Source: Plesiocystis pacifica SIR-1 (lineage in GTDB: Bacteria > Myxococcota_A > Polyangia > Nannocystales > Nannocystaceae). From it: DNA of 64,000 nt. The stretch's first letter is position 1; the number at the start of each line of letters is the position of its first letter. The DNA lies in the NCBI RefSeq assembly GCF_000170895.1, contig NZ_ABCS01000039.1, forward strand, positions 1 through 64,000, written 5' to 3'. Positions 8,099-16,713 of the stretch are shown one piece after another. The notes beneath the pieces are model-generated. The model worked only from the letters and a program-made list of their open reading frames with translations, ran no database searches and was not told where the DNA came from. The translations under genes and the position numbers were made by a program.

Positions 8099-8252
8099 CT
8101 CAGGGACTGTCAACGAATCCACGCCCCCGCTCGCGGGGGCGACCACCAGCCTTCTCGAAGGCACGAACCCCATTGCCCACCAAGCCAAAGCGGAGGAGCG
8201 GATAGCGACGAAGCGCCCCCGGTCCTCAGATGCCTGTGGGGGCAGAGCAGAA
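8099..8252 (+). repeat. type A module 6 of the array
   Basis: 154 bp, by eye identical to module 4 (7861-8014). Its closing CTCAG (8253-8257) contains the TGA stop (minus strand, 8254-8256) of the barrel gene. Confidence 0.9.
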
Positions 8253-8253
8253 C

Positions 8254-9030
8254 TCAGAAGACCAGCTGGATGCCCCCCTGGACGCCGACCTCGAGGTTGC
8301 CGAAGCGATCGTCGAAGGCGTAGCTGACGTCGCCGCGGACATAGGGGGACAGGCGCGGGGCGAAGGGCATGGGGAAGCGCAGGCCGAGGCCGGCCTGGAC
8401 GGCGGGCCGGTGGACGAGGTCCGTGCGGCTGTCGAACTCGAACTGGCCGCCGCCGCCGACGTTGCCGTTCACCGTGCACCCGCCGCAGCTTTGCTCGTAG
8501 GACCCGTCGAAGCTCCCGTCGAACTGGCCGCGGAAGTCGGTCTCGACGATGTGGCGGTAGCCCACGAAGTAGCTCGGGCGCACCCACTTGGTCTTGCGCA
8601 GCTCGTGGTGCAGGCCCAAGAAGCCCGAGACGTTGGCGCCGAAGGGCTCCGCGTGGGCGCCCCCGGCGAACTCGCCGTGGATGTAGAGGCCCCGGACCAG
8701 GCGCACGCCGAGGCCGAGCTGGAGCGCGGCACCGCCAGCGATGTTCGTCGTCACGGTCCTGCCGGGCCCGGACTCGAAGGTGGTCACGCCGCCGGTGCGG
8801 GCGTAGGCGCGGGCGCCCAGGTGGACCGCGACGCGCTTTTCATCCAGCTGGGCGAGGCGCTCGGCCGGGTGGGGCCGGGACTTCTTGGGCTTCTTCGTGT
8901 CCGCCGTGGCTTCGGCGCTGGCCTCGACGGAGACGGTCGCCGAGCCCTCTGCGCTGGCGGTGGGCTGGGTGGTCAGGGCCTGGGGCGAGAGCAGGGTCGA
9001 GGCGAGGGCGGTGGCGAGGGCCGGGAGCAT
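8254..9030 (-). CDS. outer-membrane beta-barrel protein, hypothetical
   Basis: 258 aa. A short hydrophobic signal peptide (about residues 1-20) precedes an Ala/Ser/Glu spacer and a Lys/Pro-rich stretch. From about residue 65 come alternating amphipathic strands rich in Gly and aromatics (VAVHLGARAYARTGG, LQLGLGVRLVRGLYIHGEF, WVRPSYFVGYRHIVET), ending LEVGVQGGIQLVF with the C-terminal Phe expected of barrel assembly substrates. One Cys pair (CGGC) lies in a presumed loop. The substrate or role is unknown. The stop codon lies in the CTCAG that ends the repeat array, so the original 3-prime end may have been altered by the insertion. Confidence 0.8.
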   Translation of the reverse strand: MLPALATALASTLLSPQALTTQPTASAEGSATVSVEASAEATADTKKPKKSRPHPAERLAQLDEKRVAVHLGARAYARTGGVTTFESGPGRTVTTNIAGGAALQLGLGVRLVRGLYIHGEFAGGAHAEPFGANVSGFLGLHHELRKTKWVRPSYFVGYRHIVETDFRGQFDGSFDGSYEQSCGGCTVNGNVGGGGQFEFDSRTDLVHRPAVQAGLGLRFPMPFAPRLSPYVRGDVSYAFDDRFGNLEVGVQGGIQLVF

Positions 9031-9061
9031 GACCCTCGAACACCGGCCGCGCCCGGATGTG

Positions 9062-10447
9062 TCACTGCTCGGGCGCCATCCAATGATCGTTGCAACGTGC
9101 AGCAGCCTCGGTCTGCACGACCTCGGTGCTGCCCGGCCCGAACACCTTGTAGCGGCCCTTCCAGCCCTTTTGGGTCAACATCTCCACGCCCTCGATGAGC
9201 CGGTCGACGTCCTCGACGGTGTTGTAGATCCCGAACGAGGCCCGGACCGCGCCGGGGGTGGCGTCGCGCTCGGCCGTGTAGCCGCCCTGATGGGCGAGCA
9301 GGTGGTCGACGTAGACGTGGGCGCAAAAGCGGCCGTTGCGGCAGGCGATGCCGCGCTCTTCGCTGAGGACGGCGGCGGCGAGCAGGTCGGACACGCCGGC
9401 GACGTTGAAGGTCAGCACGCCCAGGCGCGCGTCGGGGTCCTCGGGCCCGTACACGGTCACGCCCTCGATGGCCTTCATGCCGGCCATGGCCCGGCGGGTC
9501 AGCTCCATCTCGTGCTCGCGCACGCGCTGCATGCCGATCTTGTCGAGGAACTTGATGGCCTCGGCCAGGGCGATCACCCCGCCGATGTTGGGCGTGCCGC
9601 CCTGGTGGCGATCGGGGGAGGGGACGAACTCGGCCGAGCGCTTGGACACGCGGCTCGCCGTGCCCCCGCCCGGGAGGTAGGGCGGCGCCTGGTCCATGAG
9701 CCAGCGCGGCCCATAGAGGAAGGAGGAGCCGAAGGGCGAGTAGGCCTTGTGGCCCGCGGCGGCGATGAAGTCGATGTGCTCCGGGTCGTCCATGTCGCGC
9801 ACGTCGATGCGCTTGTGGGCGAGGAGCTGGGCGCAGTCGAGGGCGATCAGGGCCCCGTGCTCGTGGGCCATGCGCGCGAGGGCGTGGATGTCGGGCATCC
9901 AGCCGGTGACGTTGCTGGCCCCGGTCACCGCCACGAGCTTGACCTGGTTGCTGCGCAGCAGGTCGCGGACGTGGTCCATGTCGAGGCTGCCGTCCTCGCG
10001 GGCGCGGGCGCGGAGCACCGGGCCGCGCTTGCGGTAGGGCAGGTCGTTGGAGTGGTGCTCGAGCTCGGTGACGATGACCTTGCCGGGCAGGGGGTCGACG
10101 ACGTGGGCGACCAGGTCGATGGCCTGGGTGGTGTTGCCCAGGAACACGACGGCGCCGCGGTCGAGGTCCCCCCCGATGAAGCTGGAGACGGTCGTGTAGC
10201 ACTCGTCGAAGGTCTTGGTGGCCGTGCGCGAGAGCAGGTGCGTGCCGCGGTGGATGTTCGCGTACTCGTCGGCCATGAAGCGGGTGTAGCGATCCAGGAC
10301 GCAGCGCGGCGCGTGGGTGGACGCGGCGTGGTCGAGGTAGAGGATCGTGGTCTCACGGCCATCGAAGAGGGGGACCTTGCGGCACGCGATGGGGAACTCC
10401 GCGCAGACTTGATCCCAGTCGAACAGGGGGGAGGAACCGTCGGCCAT
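9062..10447 (-). CDS. class V aminotransferase, SufS/CsdA-like cysteine desulfurase family
   Basis: 461 aa. The PLP fold is clear: LDHAASTHAP near the start, EHHSNDLPYRKRG, a VTGASNVTGW strand, DCAQLLAHKRID, and the Schiff-base Lys in AAAGHKAYSPFGSSFLYG. A Cys sits in ACRNGRFCAHV where SufS-type enzymes have their persulfide Cys, so sulfur transfer from cysteine is plausible. The C-terminal RASFGIYNTVEDVDRLI is the family signature. An extra tail of about 40 residues is unusual. No SUF assembly genes adjoin, so it may act on another sulfur acceptor or substrate. It is divergent from ftsQ across about 195 bp. Confidence 0.85.
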   Translation of the reverse strand: MADGSSPLFDWDQVCAEFPIACRKVPLFDGRETTILYLDHAASTHAPRCVLDRYTRFMADEYANIHRGTHLLSRTATKTFDECYTTVSSFIGGDLDRGAVVFLGNTTQAIDLVAHVVDPLPGKVIVTELEHHSNDLPYRKRGPVLRARAREDGSLDMDHVRDLLRSNQVKLVAVTGASNVTGWMPDIHALARMAHEHGALIALDCAQLLAHKRIDVRDMDDPEHIDFIAAAGHKAYSPFGSSFLYGPRWLMDQAPPYLPGGGTASRVSKRSAEFVPSPDRHQGGTPNIGGVIALAEAIKFLDKIGMQRVREHEMELTRRAMAGMKAIEGVTVYGPEDPDARLGVLTFNVAGVSDLLAAAVLSEERGIACRNGRFCAHVYVDHLLAHQGGYTAERDATPGAVRASFGIYNTVEDVDRLIEGVEMLTQKGWKGRYKVFGPGSTEVVQTEAAARCNDHWMAPEQ

Positions 10448-10643
10448 GGCTCGGTCTTACCAGGTCATTCGCCGTAGATCAGCGCGGGGGAATTGCGCGG
10501 CAGGGCGCGCGGACTGCTCAGTCGAGCAGAACACTGTACAGAAACACTCCGGGGCAGCCTCCCAGGTGCGTATTTTTTGGGGATCGCGTGAACGGGGGTT
10601 AGGGCTGGAGAGCGCCGCAGACCGAGATCCGCGCCCTCAGACC

Positions 10644-12023
10644 ATGTCCAGCTCCGCCAATCGCCGCCGCCAACGAGCCCCCCGACGCGCTTCGGGCCCC
10701 AACCGGGGGCGTGCGGCAGCTCGCAGCAAGCAGCGCACGGGCGGGGCCGCTCGGACCGGCAAGCAGCCCCGGGTGGGCAAGGGAGTGCGCGGTGCGAACC
10801 GCAAGCTCGGCGCGCCCGCCGAGAGCCCGCGGCAGCAGGTGGCGGACGGCGCGGACACAGGCGAGGGCATGGGCGCTCGCCTGCGCGCCCGCAAGCAGGC
10901 CTGGTCGGAGCGCCGCGCGGCCAAGCACAGCGCCCGCGCCGAAGGCCTCGCGCTCCAGGGCGACGACCAGCGCCCCAACTGGCCGCGCCGCCTGGCGACC
11001 GCCAGCTTGCGCCTGGGCACCGTCGGCGCCCTCGCCTGGGGCCTCGCGTTCGCGGGCCAGGAGGTCTACGACTACTCGACCACCTCGGCGCGCTTCGAGA
11101 CCAAGCACTTCATCTTCGAGCCCACGGAGCACGTCGACGACGACACGCTGCGCGAGCTGCTGGCCATCGAGGCCGGGACCAACATCCTCGCCCTCGAGCC
11201 CGTCGAGCTCGGCGAGCGGATCCTCGAGCACCCCTGGGTCGCCCAGGCCACCGTCGTCCGCGAGCTCCCCGACACCCTCGAGATCACCGTGGTCGAGCAC
11301 GAGCCCGCGGCCATCGTGCTGGCCGAGCGCTTTTGGCTGGTCGACGCCGCCGGGGCGCCCTTCAAGGAGGTCGAGCGGGGCGAGCGGGGCGAGCTGCCGA
11401 TCATCACGGGCATCTCCAAGGCCGAGCTGGCCGCCGCGGCCGAGCGCGCCGACGCCCTGGCATCGCAGGCGCGAGCGGCCGAGCAGGCCGGCGCCGTCGA
11501 AGCTTCGGCCGAGGCCGAGGCCGAGGCTCAGGTTGATCCGAAGGAGCCGAGCGTCGAGCTGGGCACCGACGCCGTCGCCCGGGCCATGGCCGTGGTCGAG
11601 CTCTACGCCGCCAAGCAGCGCCCGCGCCTGGGCGAGGTGCACCTCGACTCCGACGGCTCCGTGACCCTCTACACCGCCGAGAGCGGCACCCAGCTCCGCC
11701 TCGGGCGCGACGAGTTCGACGCCCGGCTCGAGCGCTGGGACGCCCTGCGCGTGGCCCTGGGCCCCCGCGCCGACGCCCTCGCCGTGGTCCACCTCGACCA
11801 CGAGAGCAAGCCCGATCGCCGCGACCGCGTCGTCGCGCGCTTCGCCGACGCGAAGGACGAGGCCGTGCTCTTGGCTCAGGCCAACGACTCCCAAGAAGAC
11901 TCCAGCCGGAGCAGCCGCGGATCGGGTCGATCCGCCAGCTCCGATCAGGCCAGCGCAGCGGATCCCGCCGAGCGCCCGGCCGCCCGCGCCGGTCGGCGCG
12001 ATCGAATCCCCCGCTACGAATGA
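10644..12023 (+). CDS. ftsQ: cell division protein FtsQ
   Basis: 459 aa from the ATG at 10644. It has a long, basic, Ala/Arg-rich cytoplasmic N-terminus (about 120 residues), a single membrane segment (TVGALAWGLAFAGQEVYDY), then a POTRA domain (DDTLRELLAIEAGTNILAL, HPWVAQATVVRELPDTLEIT) and the beta domain (VEHEPAAIVLAERFWLVDAA). The Gln/Ala-rich middle and the charged C-terminal tail make it longer than the roughly 280-aa E. coli protein. FtsQ links FtsL/FtsB and FtsA in the divisome. It sits 16 bp upstream of ftsA, as in dcw clusters, but the usual murC/murB/ddl genes are absent upstream. Confidence 0.92.
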   Translation: MSSSANRRRQRAPRRASGPNRGRAAARSKQRTGGAARTGKQPRVGKGVRGANRKLGAPAESPRQQVADGADTGEGMGARLRARKQAWSERRAAKHSARAEGLALQGDDQRPNWPRRLATASLRLGTVGALAWGLAFAGQEVYDYSTTSARFETKHFIFEPTEHVDDDTLRELLAIEAGTNILALEPVELGERILEHPWVAQATVVRELPDTLEITVVEHEPAAIVLAERFWLVDAAGAPFKEVERGERGELPIITGISKAELAAAAERADALASQARAAEQAGAVEASAEAEAEAQVDPKEPSVELGTDAVARAMAVVELYAAKQRPRLGEVHLDSDGSVTLYTAESGTQLRLGRDEFDARLERWDALRVALGPRADALAVVHLDHESKPDRRDRVVARFADAKDEAVLLAQANDSQEDSSRSSRGSGRSASSDQASAADPAERPAARAGRRDRIPRYE

Positions 12024-12039
12024 CGAAGAGGATCCAAGC

Positions 12040-13320
12040 ATGGCTCAAGTCGGAGAAGTGATCGTCGGGCTCGACATCGGCACGACCAAGGTGGCCGCGG
12101 TGATCGGCGAGGTGACCTCGTCGGGCATCGACGTCATCGGCGTCGGCACCTCGCCCTCGGAGGGGCTGCGCCAGGGCGTGGTCGTCAACATCGAGGCCAC
12201 GACCAACAGCATCGCCGCCGCCATCCAGGAGGCGGAGCAGATGGCCGCGGTCGACGTGCAGTCGGTCTACGTCGGCATCGCCGGCGGGCACATCCGCGGC
12301 TTCACCAGCCTCGGCCAGGTCAGCATGCGCAACCGCGAGGTGACCGAGGCCGACGTGGCCCGGGTCATCGAGCAGGCCAAGGCCGTCAACATCCCCCTGG
12401 ATCGCCAGATCATCCACACCCTGCCCCTCGAGTACATGATCGACGGTCAGGGCCAGATCCGCGATCCCATCGGCATGTCCGGGGTGCGCATGGAGGTCCG
12501 CGCGCACATCATCACCGCCGCGGTCACCTCGGTCCAGAACATCGTCAAGTGCTGCAACCGCGCTGGCCTCGACGTCGTCGAGGTCGTGCTCGAGCCCGTC
12601 GCCTCGGCCAACGCCGTGCTCCACGACGACGAGCGCGACCTGGGCGTGGTGCTCATCGACATGGGCGGCGGGACCTCGGACCTTGCCATCTACTCCGAGG
12701 GCTCCAACGTCTACACCTCGGTCATCGTCATGGGCGGCCACCGGGTCACCCAGGACATCGCCCACGGCCTGCGCACCAGCGTCCACGAGTCCGAGCTGAT
12801 CAAGCGCCAGCACGGCTGCGCGCTGGTCTCGATGATCGAGCAAGACGAGATCATCCAGGTCCCCGGCGTCGGCCCGCGCCCGCCCCGGGAGTTCCAGCGC
12901 CGCTTCCTCGCCGAGGTCATCGAGCCGCGGGTGGAAGAGATCCTCGAGCTCGCCCGCCAGGAGCTCATCGCCTCGGGCTTCCTCGAGCTCGCCGCCTCCG
13001 GCGTGGTCCTGACCGGCGGCGCCTCGCAGATGGTCGGCATGATGGAGATCGCCGAGGACATCTTCCAGATGCCCGTGCGCCAGGGGACGCCCGTCTACGC
13101 CACCGGCAACGGCCGCGAGATCGGCCTGACCGAGGGCGGCTTCGCCAGCGTCATCCAGGACGGCAAGTTCGCCACGGGCGTGGGGCTGGTGCTCTACGGC
13201 GCCCGCAACGAGCCGGTCGAGATGGACTTCGACGTCGCGCCGATGAGCCAGCGCTCGGTGATGGGCGGCGGCCAGAGCCTCCCCCGCCGGTGGTTCGAGC
13301 GCGTGCGCGAGATGTTTTAG
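12040..13320 (+). CDS. ftsA: cell division protein FtsA
   Basis: 426 aa, normal length. The actin-like fold is complete: phosphate 1 VGLDIGTTKVAAVIGE, the inserted 1C (SHS2) domain from about residue 85, phosphate 2 LIDMGGGTSDLAIY, and the adenosine motif VVLTGGASQMVGM. The C-terminus RRWFERVREMF is the amphipathic helix that binds the membrane and tethers FtsZ. It forms an operon with ftsQ. ftsZ, which normally follows, is missing; instead a degenerate A-type repeat and an unrelated metallopeptidase-like gene come next. Confidence 0.97.
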   Translation: MAQVGEVIVGLDIGTTKVAAVIGEVTSSGIDVIGVGTSPSEGLRQGVVVNIEATTNSIAAAIQEAEQMAAVDVQSVYVGIAGGHIRGFTSLGQVSMRNREVTEADVARVIEQAKAVNIPLDRQIIHTLPLEYMIDGQGQIRDPIGMSGVRMEVRAHIITAAVTSVQNIVKCCNRAGLDVVEVVLEPVASANAVLHDDERDLGVVLIDMGGGTSDLAIYSEGSNVYTSVIVMGGHRVTQDIAHGLRTSVHESELIKRQHGCALVSMIEQDEIIQVPGVGPRPPREFQRRFLAEVIEPRVEEILELARQELIASGFLELAASGVVLTGGASQMVGMMEIAEDIFQMPVRQGTPVYATGNGREIGLTEGGFASVIQDGKFATGVGLVLYGARNEPVEMDFDVAPMSQRSVMGGGQSLPRRWFERVREMF

Positions 13321-13332
13321 GCCTTTGGGCTT

Positions 13333-13442
13333 TACCCCCGCCGGCGGCGGAGGACCGGGGACGCTTTGTCGCTCCGCTCCTCCGCTTTGTGCGTGGGGCA
13401 ATGGGGCCTGGGTGTAGGTGCGGTGGTCGCCCCCGGTGGGGC
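13333..13442 (-). repeat. degenerate type A module downstream of ftsA
   Basis: Inverted, eroded copy of the A module. It keeps the GAGGACCGGGG, CGCTCCGCTCCTCCGCTTTG and GGTGGTCGCCCCCGG blocks in order. The CTCAG ends are no longer visible. It fills the gap between the ftsA stop and the GTG at 13463. Confidence 0.75.
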
Positions 13443-13462
13443 TTCTTCGTACACTGCGGGCC

Positions 13463-14707
13463 GTGACGGATCTGCTGCCCGAAGTCGGTGAGCGCGAATG
13501 GGTGATCGAGGCGCTCGCCGACATCGCTAGACAAAGCGGCCGCGATCCCCTCGTCGCTGCGCCCGTGCTGCTCCCGGTGGCCGAGTTCTTTCCCGACACC
13601 TGGACCCCCGACGCCCGCGGCGTCCACCGCCTCGCCCGGCGTCTGCACGTCTACGCCGGCCTCGACGAGCTCGACGTCGACGTGCGCATCTTCGAGGAGG
13701 AGCGAGCTTCGCCCGATGTCAGTTCCAACTCGGTCAAGCACGAGGGGGCGGCTGCCTACTTTGCCGGGATCGTCGACGAGGTCTGCCTCTACGGTGTCAA
13801 CGCGGACCGCCTCGACGACGGACTCGGCGTGACGGCGACCATGGCTCACGAGGTCGCCCACGCGTTTCGGACCCGCTTTGGCCTTGCGATCTTGGACCCC
13901 GAGCGCGTCGACGAAGAAGAGCGGCTGACCGATCTGACCACGGTCTACCTCGGCTTCGGCGTGCTCACGACCAACGCCACGGCCCGCCACCGGTCGACCG
14001 CGGCGGATGGTGGCCTGATCGCTGGTCACCAGTGGAGCTTCACCTCGCTCGGCTACCTGTCCCCGGCGACGATGGCCTTTGCCCTCGCGGTCGTCGCCGT
14101 CGCTCGTGACCTCGACGGCGCGACGCTCCGGACCGTGGCGGGGGAGCTCGAGCCCAACCAGGCGGCGAGCTTTCGCCGGGGGATCAAGTGGCTGCGCCGT
14201 TGTTTTCCCGATCTGTGCGCCCGCCTCGGCTTGCCCGAGGACCCCGAAGAGTGGCCCGAGCCGTGGCTGCTCGACGAACTCACCCGGCCCCTCGGCGACA
14301 CCGAGGAGGAGGTGGTGGAGGGCGACGGGCAGAACACCGAGGACCAACGTGATGTCGAGCCGTGGAACGAGGGCCGCCCGGTGTTCCGCGTCCTGCCTGG
14401 ACACCAGCGGGGCGAAGCGTTGTTCCTAGGGATTGCGAGTTTCGTGATCGGTACGCTGGCCAGCTTCATTCATGGCTTGCTCGGGCTGGCGAGCGCGGCT
14501 ATCGCGTTCTTCTTTGGTCGCGAGTTGGTCCGTCGCCTTGGTTCGCTGCGCTGCTCGGACTCCGAGTGCCGTGAGCGGATATCTCGCCAAACCTCGACTT
14601 GCCCGAACTGCGGCGGAGTGTTCGTTGGGAACATTCGCCACCCAGACGAGCGCCTCGCTGCCGAAGAGGCGCGCGATCGAGGGAGCAGAGCGGATCTCGA
14701 AGGTTGA
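13463..14707 (+). CDS. HExxH metallopeptidase-like membrane protein with zinc ribbon
   Basis: 414 aa from the GTG at 13463; the in-frame codons upstream belong to the repeat. A MAHEVAHAF motif (His129, Glu130, His133) suggests a gluzincin-like active site, followed by an Asp/Glu-rich helix where a third ligand could lie. About residues 315-345 contain a hydrophobic hairpin (LFLGIASFVIGTLASF, LASAAIAFFFG). A C-terminal CSDSEC...CPNC pair resembles a zinc ribbon. Topology would place the peptidase domain on one side of the membrane and the ribbon near the end. I recognise no named family. Base composition falls somewhat toward the 3-prime end. Confidence 0.7.
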   Translation: MTDLLPEVGEREWVIEALADIARQSGRDPLVAAPVLLPVAEFFPDTWTPDARGVHRLARRLHVYAGLDELDVDVRIFEEERASPDVSSNSVKHEGAAAYFAGIVDEVCLYGVNADRLDDGLGVTATMAHEVAHAFRTRFGLAILDPERVDEEERLTDLTTVYLGFGVLTTNATARHRSTAADGGLIAGHQWSFTSLGYLSPATMAFALAVVAVARDLDGATLRTVAGELEPNQAASFRRGIKWLRRCFPDLCARLGLPEDPEEWPEPWLLDELTRPLGDTEEEVVEGDGQNTEDQRDVEPWNEGRPVFRVLPGHQRGEALFLGIASFVIGTLASFIHGLLGLASAAIAFFFGRELVRRLGSLRCSDSECRERISRQTSTCPNCGGVFVGNIRHPDERLAAEEARDRGSRADLEG

Positions 14708-14881
14708 ACTGTGCAGTCTCGGCAATGCCATCCCGCCCAGCGCTCGATCCTCGTTGATCGTTGCTCCGCCCATGTTTTGCCTGTTCATGACGCGAGGGTT
14801 GCTCGAACGGTGGCGGCGTCTTTTCCGCCATCTTTCGTTTGCTGTCATGGCTGTTAGCATCAGTGCCTGGATTACGGGCTC

Positions 14882-16441
14882 ATGACTGTCTTTCGTTCTC
14901 GCCGACATCCGCACTTCGTCCTCTCTCACCGCCTCGACCTCGCCGTCGCCGTGCTCGCGACGCTGGGCCTGAGCGCCTGCGGCCCCGACTCCGAGGAGGG
15001 CGGGGCCGATGAAGTTGGGGAGGAGGAGACGCCCGAGGGTCCGGAAGAAGACGCGGACCAGGGCGAGGACGCGGACCAGGGCGAGGACGCCGACGAGGAC
15101 GAGGACGGGGAGAGCAGCGGCGAGTCGGACGACGCCGAGGACGACGACGACAGCTCCAGCGGGGGCGGGGGCGGGGAGGGGCAAAACTGGCCCAAGTTCG
15201 ACACCCTCACCCAGCCCGACGGCGGGGACGGCTGCGGCGAGGGGGACAACGACGCGACCTTGTCGGGGACGGTGTTCGCCCCCAACGGCACCATCCCGTC
15301 GCCGGGCGCCCTCGTCTACGTGACCGGGGTCGAGCCCGAGGGCGTCCCGGACCACGTCTACTGCGAAGAGTGCGTCGAGCTGCCGTGCGGGACCAAGTCG
15401 ACGGAGACCGACGTCAACGGGGCCTTCAGCCTGCCGGTGAGCTCGGGCCCGGGCCAGTTCCTGGTCGTGCAAAAGGGCCAGTTCATGCGCATCACGCCCA
15501 TCGACATCCCCGCGGGCGACACCGACTTGCCCGACGAGGACGTCGAGCTGCCGGGGGAGTGGAGCCCGGACGACGGCCTCTACATCCCGAAGATCGCCGT
15601 CGCCAACGGGACCTTCGACCGCCTCGAGGACGCCCTGGGCAAGTTCGGCCTCGGCGACACGAGCATCACCAACTTCCAGGAGCGGACCATCGCGGGGACG
15701 GAGCAGTTCGACCTCTACAACAACGGCCGCGACCCCGGCACGGACGGCTTCCCCTCGCAAGGGACGATGACCCAGCTCATCTCCGACCCCGACCGCCTCG
15801 ACGACTACCACATCATCTTCGTGCCCTGCTCCGGCGACACCTACTCCGACGCCATGGGCCCGGCGGAGATCGAGAACATCCGCAGCTGGGTCGAGGCCGG
15901 CGGCCGCTGGTACGCCGCCGACTGGTCCAACGAGTTCATGAGCAAGGTCTTCCCCGAGTACCAGACCTTCTACGGCGGCGGGGACGGCGACCTGGGCTCC
16001 TACGACTCCCTCGCCGACGTCCTCGACGACGGCCTGCTCGAGTGGCTCGAGTCCATGCCCGAGCCGCTCAAGGACATCAACCCGCTCAACGACGAGCTGC
16101 ACCCGACCCTCTACGAGCTGCCGAAGGTCATGACCGTCGACAACTGGTCGGGGATCCAATATCCGCTCCCGGAGATCCTCGTCGACGACGGCAACGGCGG
16201 GCAGGTCAACATCGGCCACAAGGCCTGGCTCGAGGGGCCGGGCAGCGGCTTCGACATCCCCGCCAACGAGATCCTGCCGCTGACGGTCACGGGTCAGTAC
16301 GGCTGCGGCAAGATTCAGTTCACCAGCTACCACACCGCGGAGTTCTTCAACTACGTCGGGCTGTCGCCGCAGGAGCTGGTGCTGATCTACACGATCCTCG
16401 AGATCGGCGTGTGCCAGGAGAACTACCCGCCGCCCGGCTGA
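14882..16441 (+). CDS. acidic-linker lipoprotein with Cys-rich globular domain
   Basis: 519 aa. The lipobox GLSAC at about residue 33 is followed by a linker of about 65 residues of Glu/Asp/Ser/Gly with duplicated DADQGEDADQGED. About residues 125-215 look like a carboxypeptidase-regulatory-type beta sandwich (TLSGTVFAPNGTIPSPGALVYVTG, ETDVNGAFSLPV). The remainder has an alpha/beta layout (DDYHIIFVPCSGD, IENIRSWVEAGGRWYAADWS, IQFTSYHTAEFF) reminiscent of class I glutamine amidotransferase-like or ThuA-like domains, without an obvious catalytic Cys-His pair. Probably surface exposed. The CTGAG that opens the next repeat overlaps its stop codon. Confidence 0.8.
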   Translation: MTVFRSRRHPHFVLSHRLDLAVAVLATLGLSACGPDSEEGGADEVGEEETPEGPEEDADQGEDADQGEDADEDEDGESSGESDDAEDDDDSSSGGGGGEGQNWPKFDTLTQPDGGDGCGEGDNDATLSGTVFAPNGTIPSPGALVYVTGVEPEGVPDHVYCEECVELPCGTKSTETDVNGAFSLPVSSGPGQFLVVQKGQFMRITPIDIPAGDTDLPDEDVELPGEWSPDDGLYIPKIAVANGTFDRLEDALGKFGLGDTSITNFQERTIAGTEQFDLYNNGRDPGTDGFPSQGTMTQLISDPDRLDDYHIIFVPCSGDTYSDAMGPAEIENIRSWVEAGGRWYAADWSNEFMSKVFPEYQTFYGGGDGDLGSYDSLADVLDDGLLEWLESMPEPLKDINPLNDELHPTLYELPKVMTVDNWSGIQYPLPEILVDDGNGGQVNIGHKAWLEGPGSGFDIPANEILPLTVTGQYGCGKIQFTSYHTAEFFNYVGLSPQELVLIYTILEIGVCQENYPPPG

Positions 16442-16577
16442 GCCGAGCGCTATTTTGCCCCCACAGTCGTTTGTGGACCGGGGGCGCTTCCTCGCTCCGC
16501 TCCTCCGCTTTGGCTTGGTGGGCAATGGAGCTCGTGCCTCGGAGAGGGCATGGGGTCGCCCCCGCTGGCGGGGGCGT
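16442..16577 (-). repeat. type A module after the lipoprotein gene
   Basis: Inverted A copy opened by CTGAG at 16438-16442, whose TGA is the lipoprotein stop codon. It keeps CCCCCACAG, GGACCGGGGGCGCTTC, GGCTTGGTGGGCAATGGAG and the GCCCCCGCTGGCGGGGGCG palindrome. The far end (about 16577) has lost its pentamer. The remaining bases to 16713 hold nothing I recognise. Confidence 0.85.
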
Positions 16578-16713
16578 CATCTGGCGGGGATGAAGTGCTC
16601 CAAAGCTCGAGCTTGTCGTTCCGGTTATCCGCGTCCCGGCGATCTGGTTACCCGCTTGGCCTCGTACCCCTCAGGCGTCGGTCTACCGTGTCTGAGCCGA
16701 ACGCGGCGCAAAC

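Noticed and set aside
7591..8257. CRISPR-like array
   Set aside because: The units between shared words are themselves repeated and hairpin-rich, there are no unique spacers of constant length, and no cas genes are nearby.
7492..8323. Long open frames running through the module array on both strands
   Set aside because: They arise because module lengths and composition keep frames open; the peptides repeat with the modules and match no family.
10518..10533. Small hairpin CTGCTC/GAGCAG between the SufS-like gene and ftsQ as a regulator site or repeat
   Set aside because: Six-base arms with a four-base loop are expected by chance in this composition, and no module blocks adjoin.
11404..13599. 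Long minus-strand frame opposite ftsA
   Set aside because: It is a GC-skew shadow of ftsQ/ftsA; the plus-strand proteins carry all the motifs.
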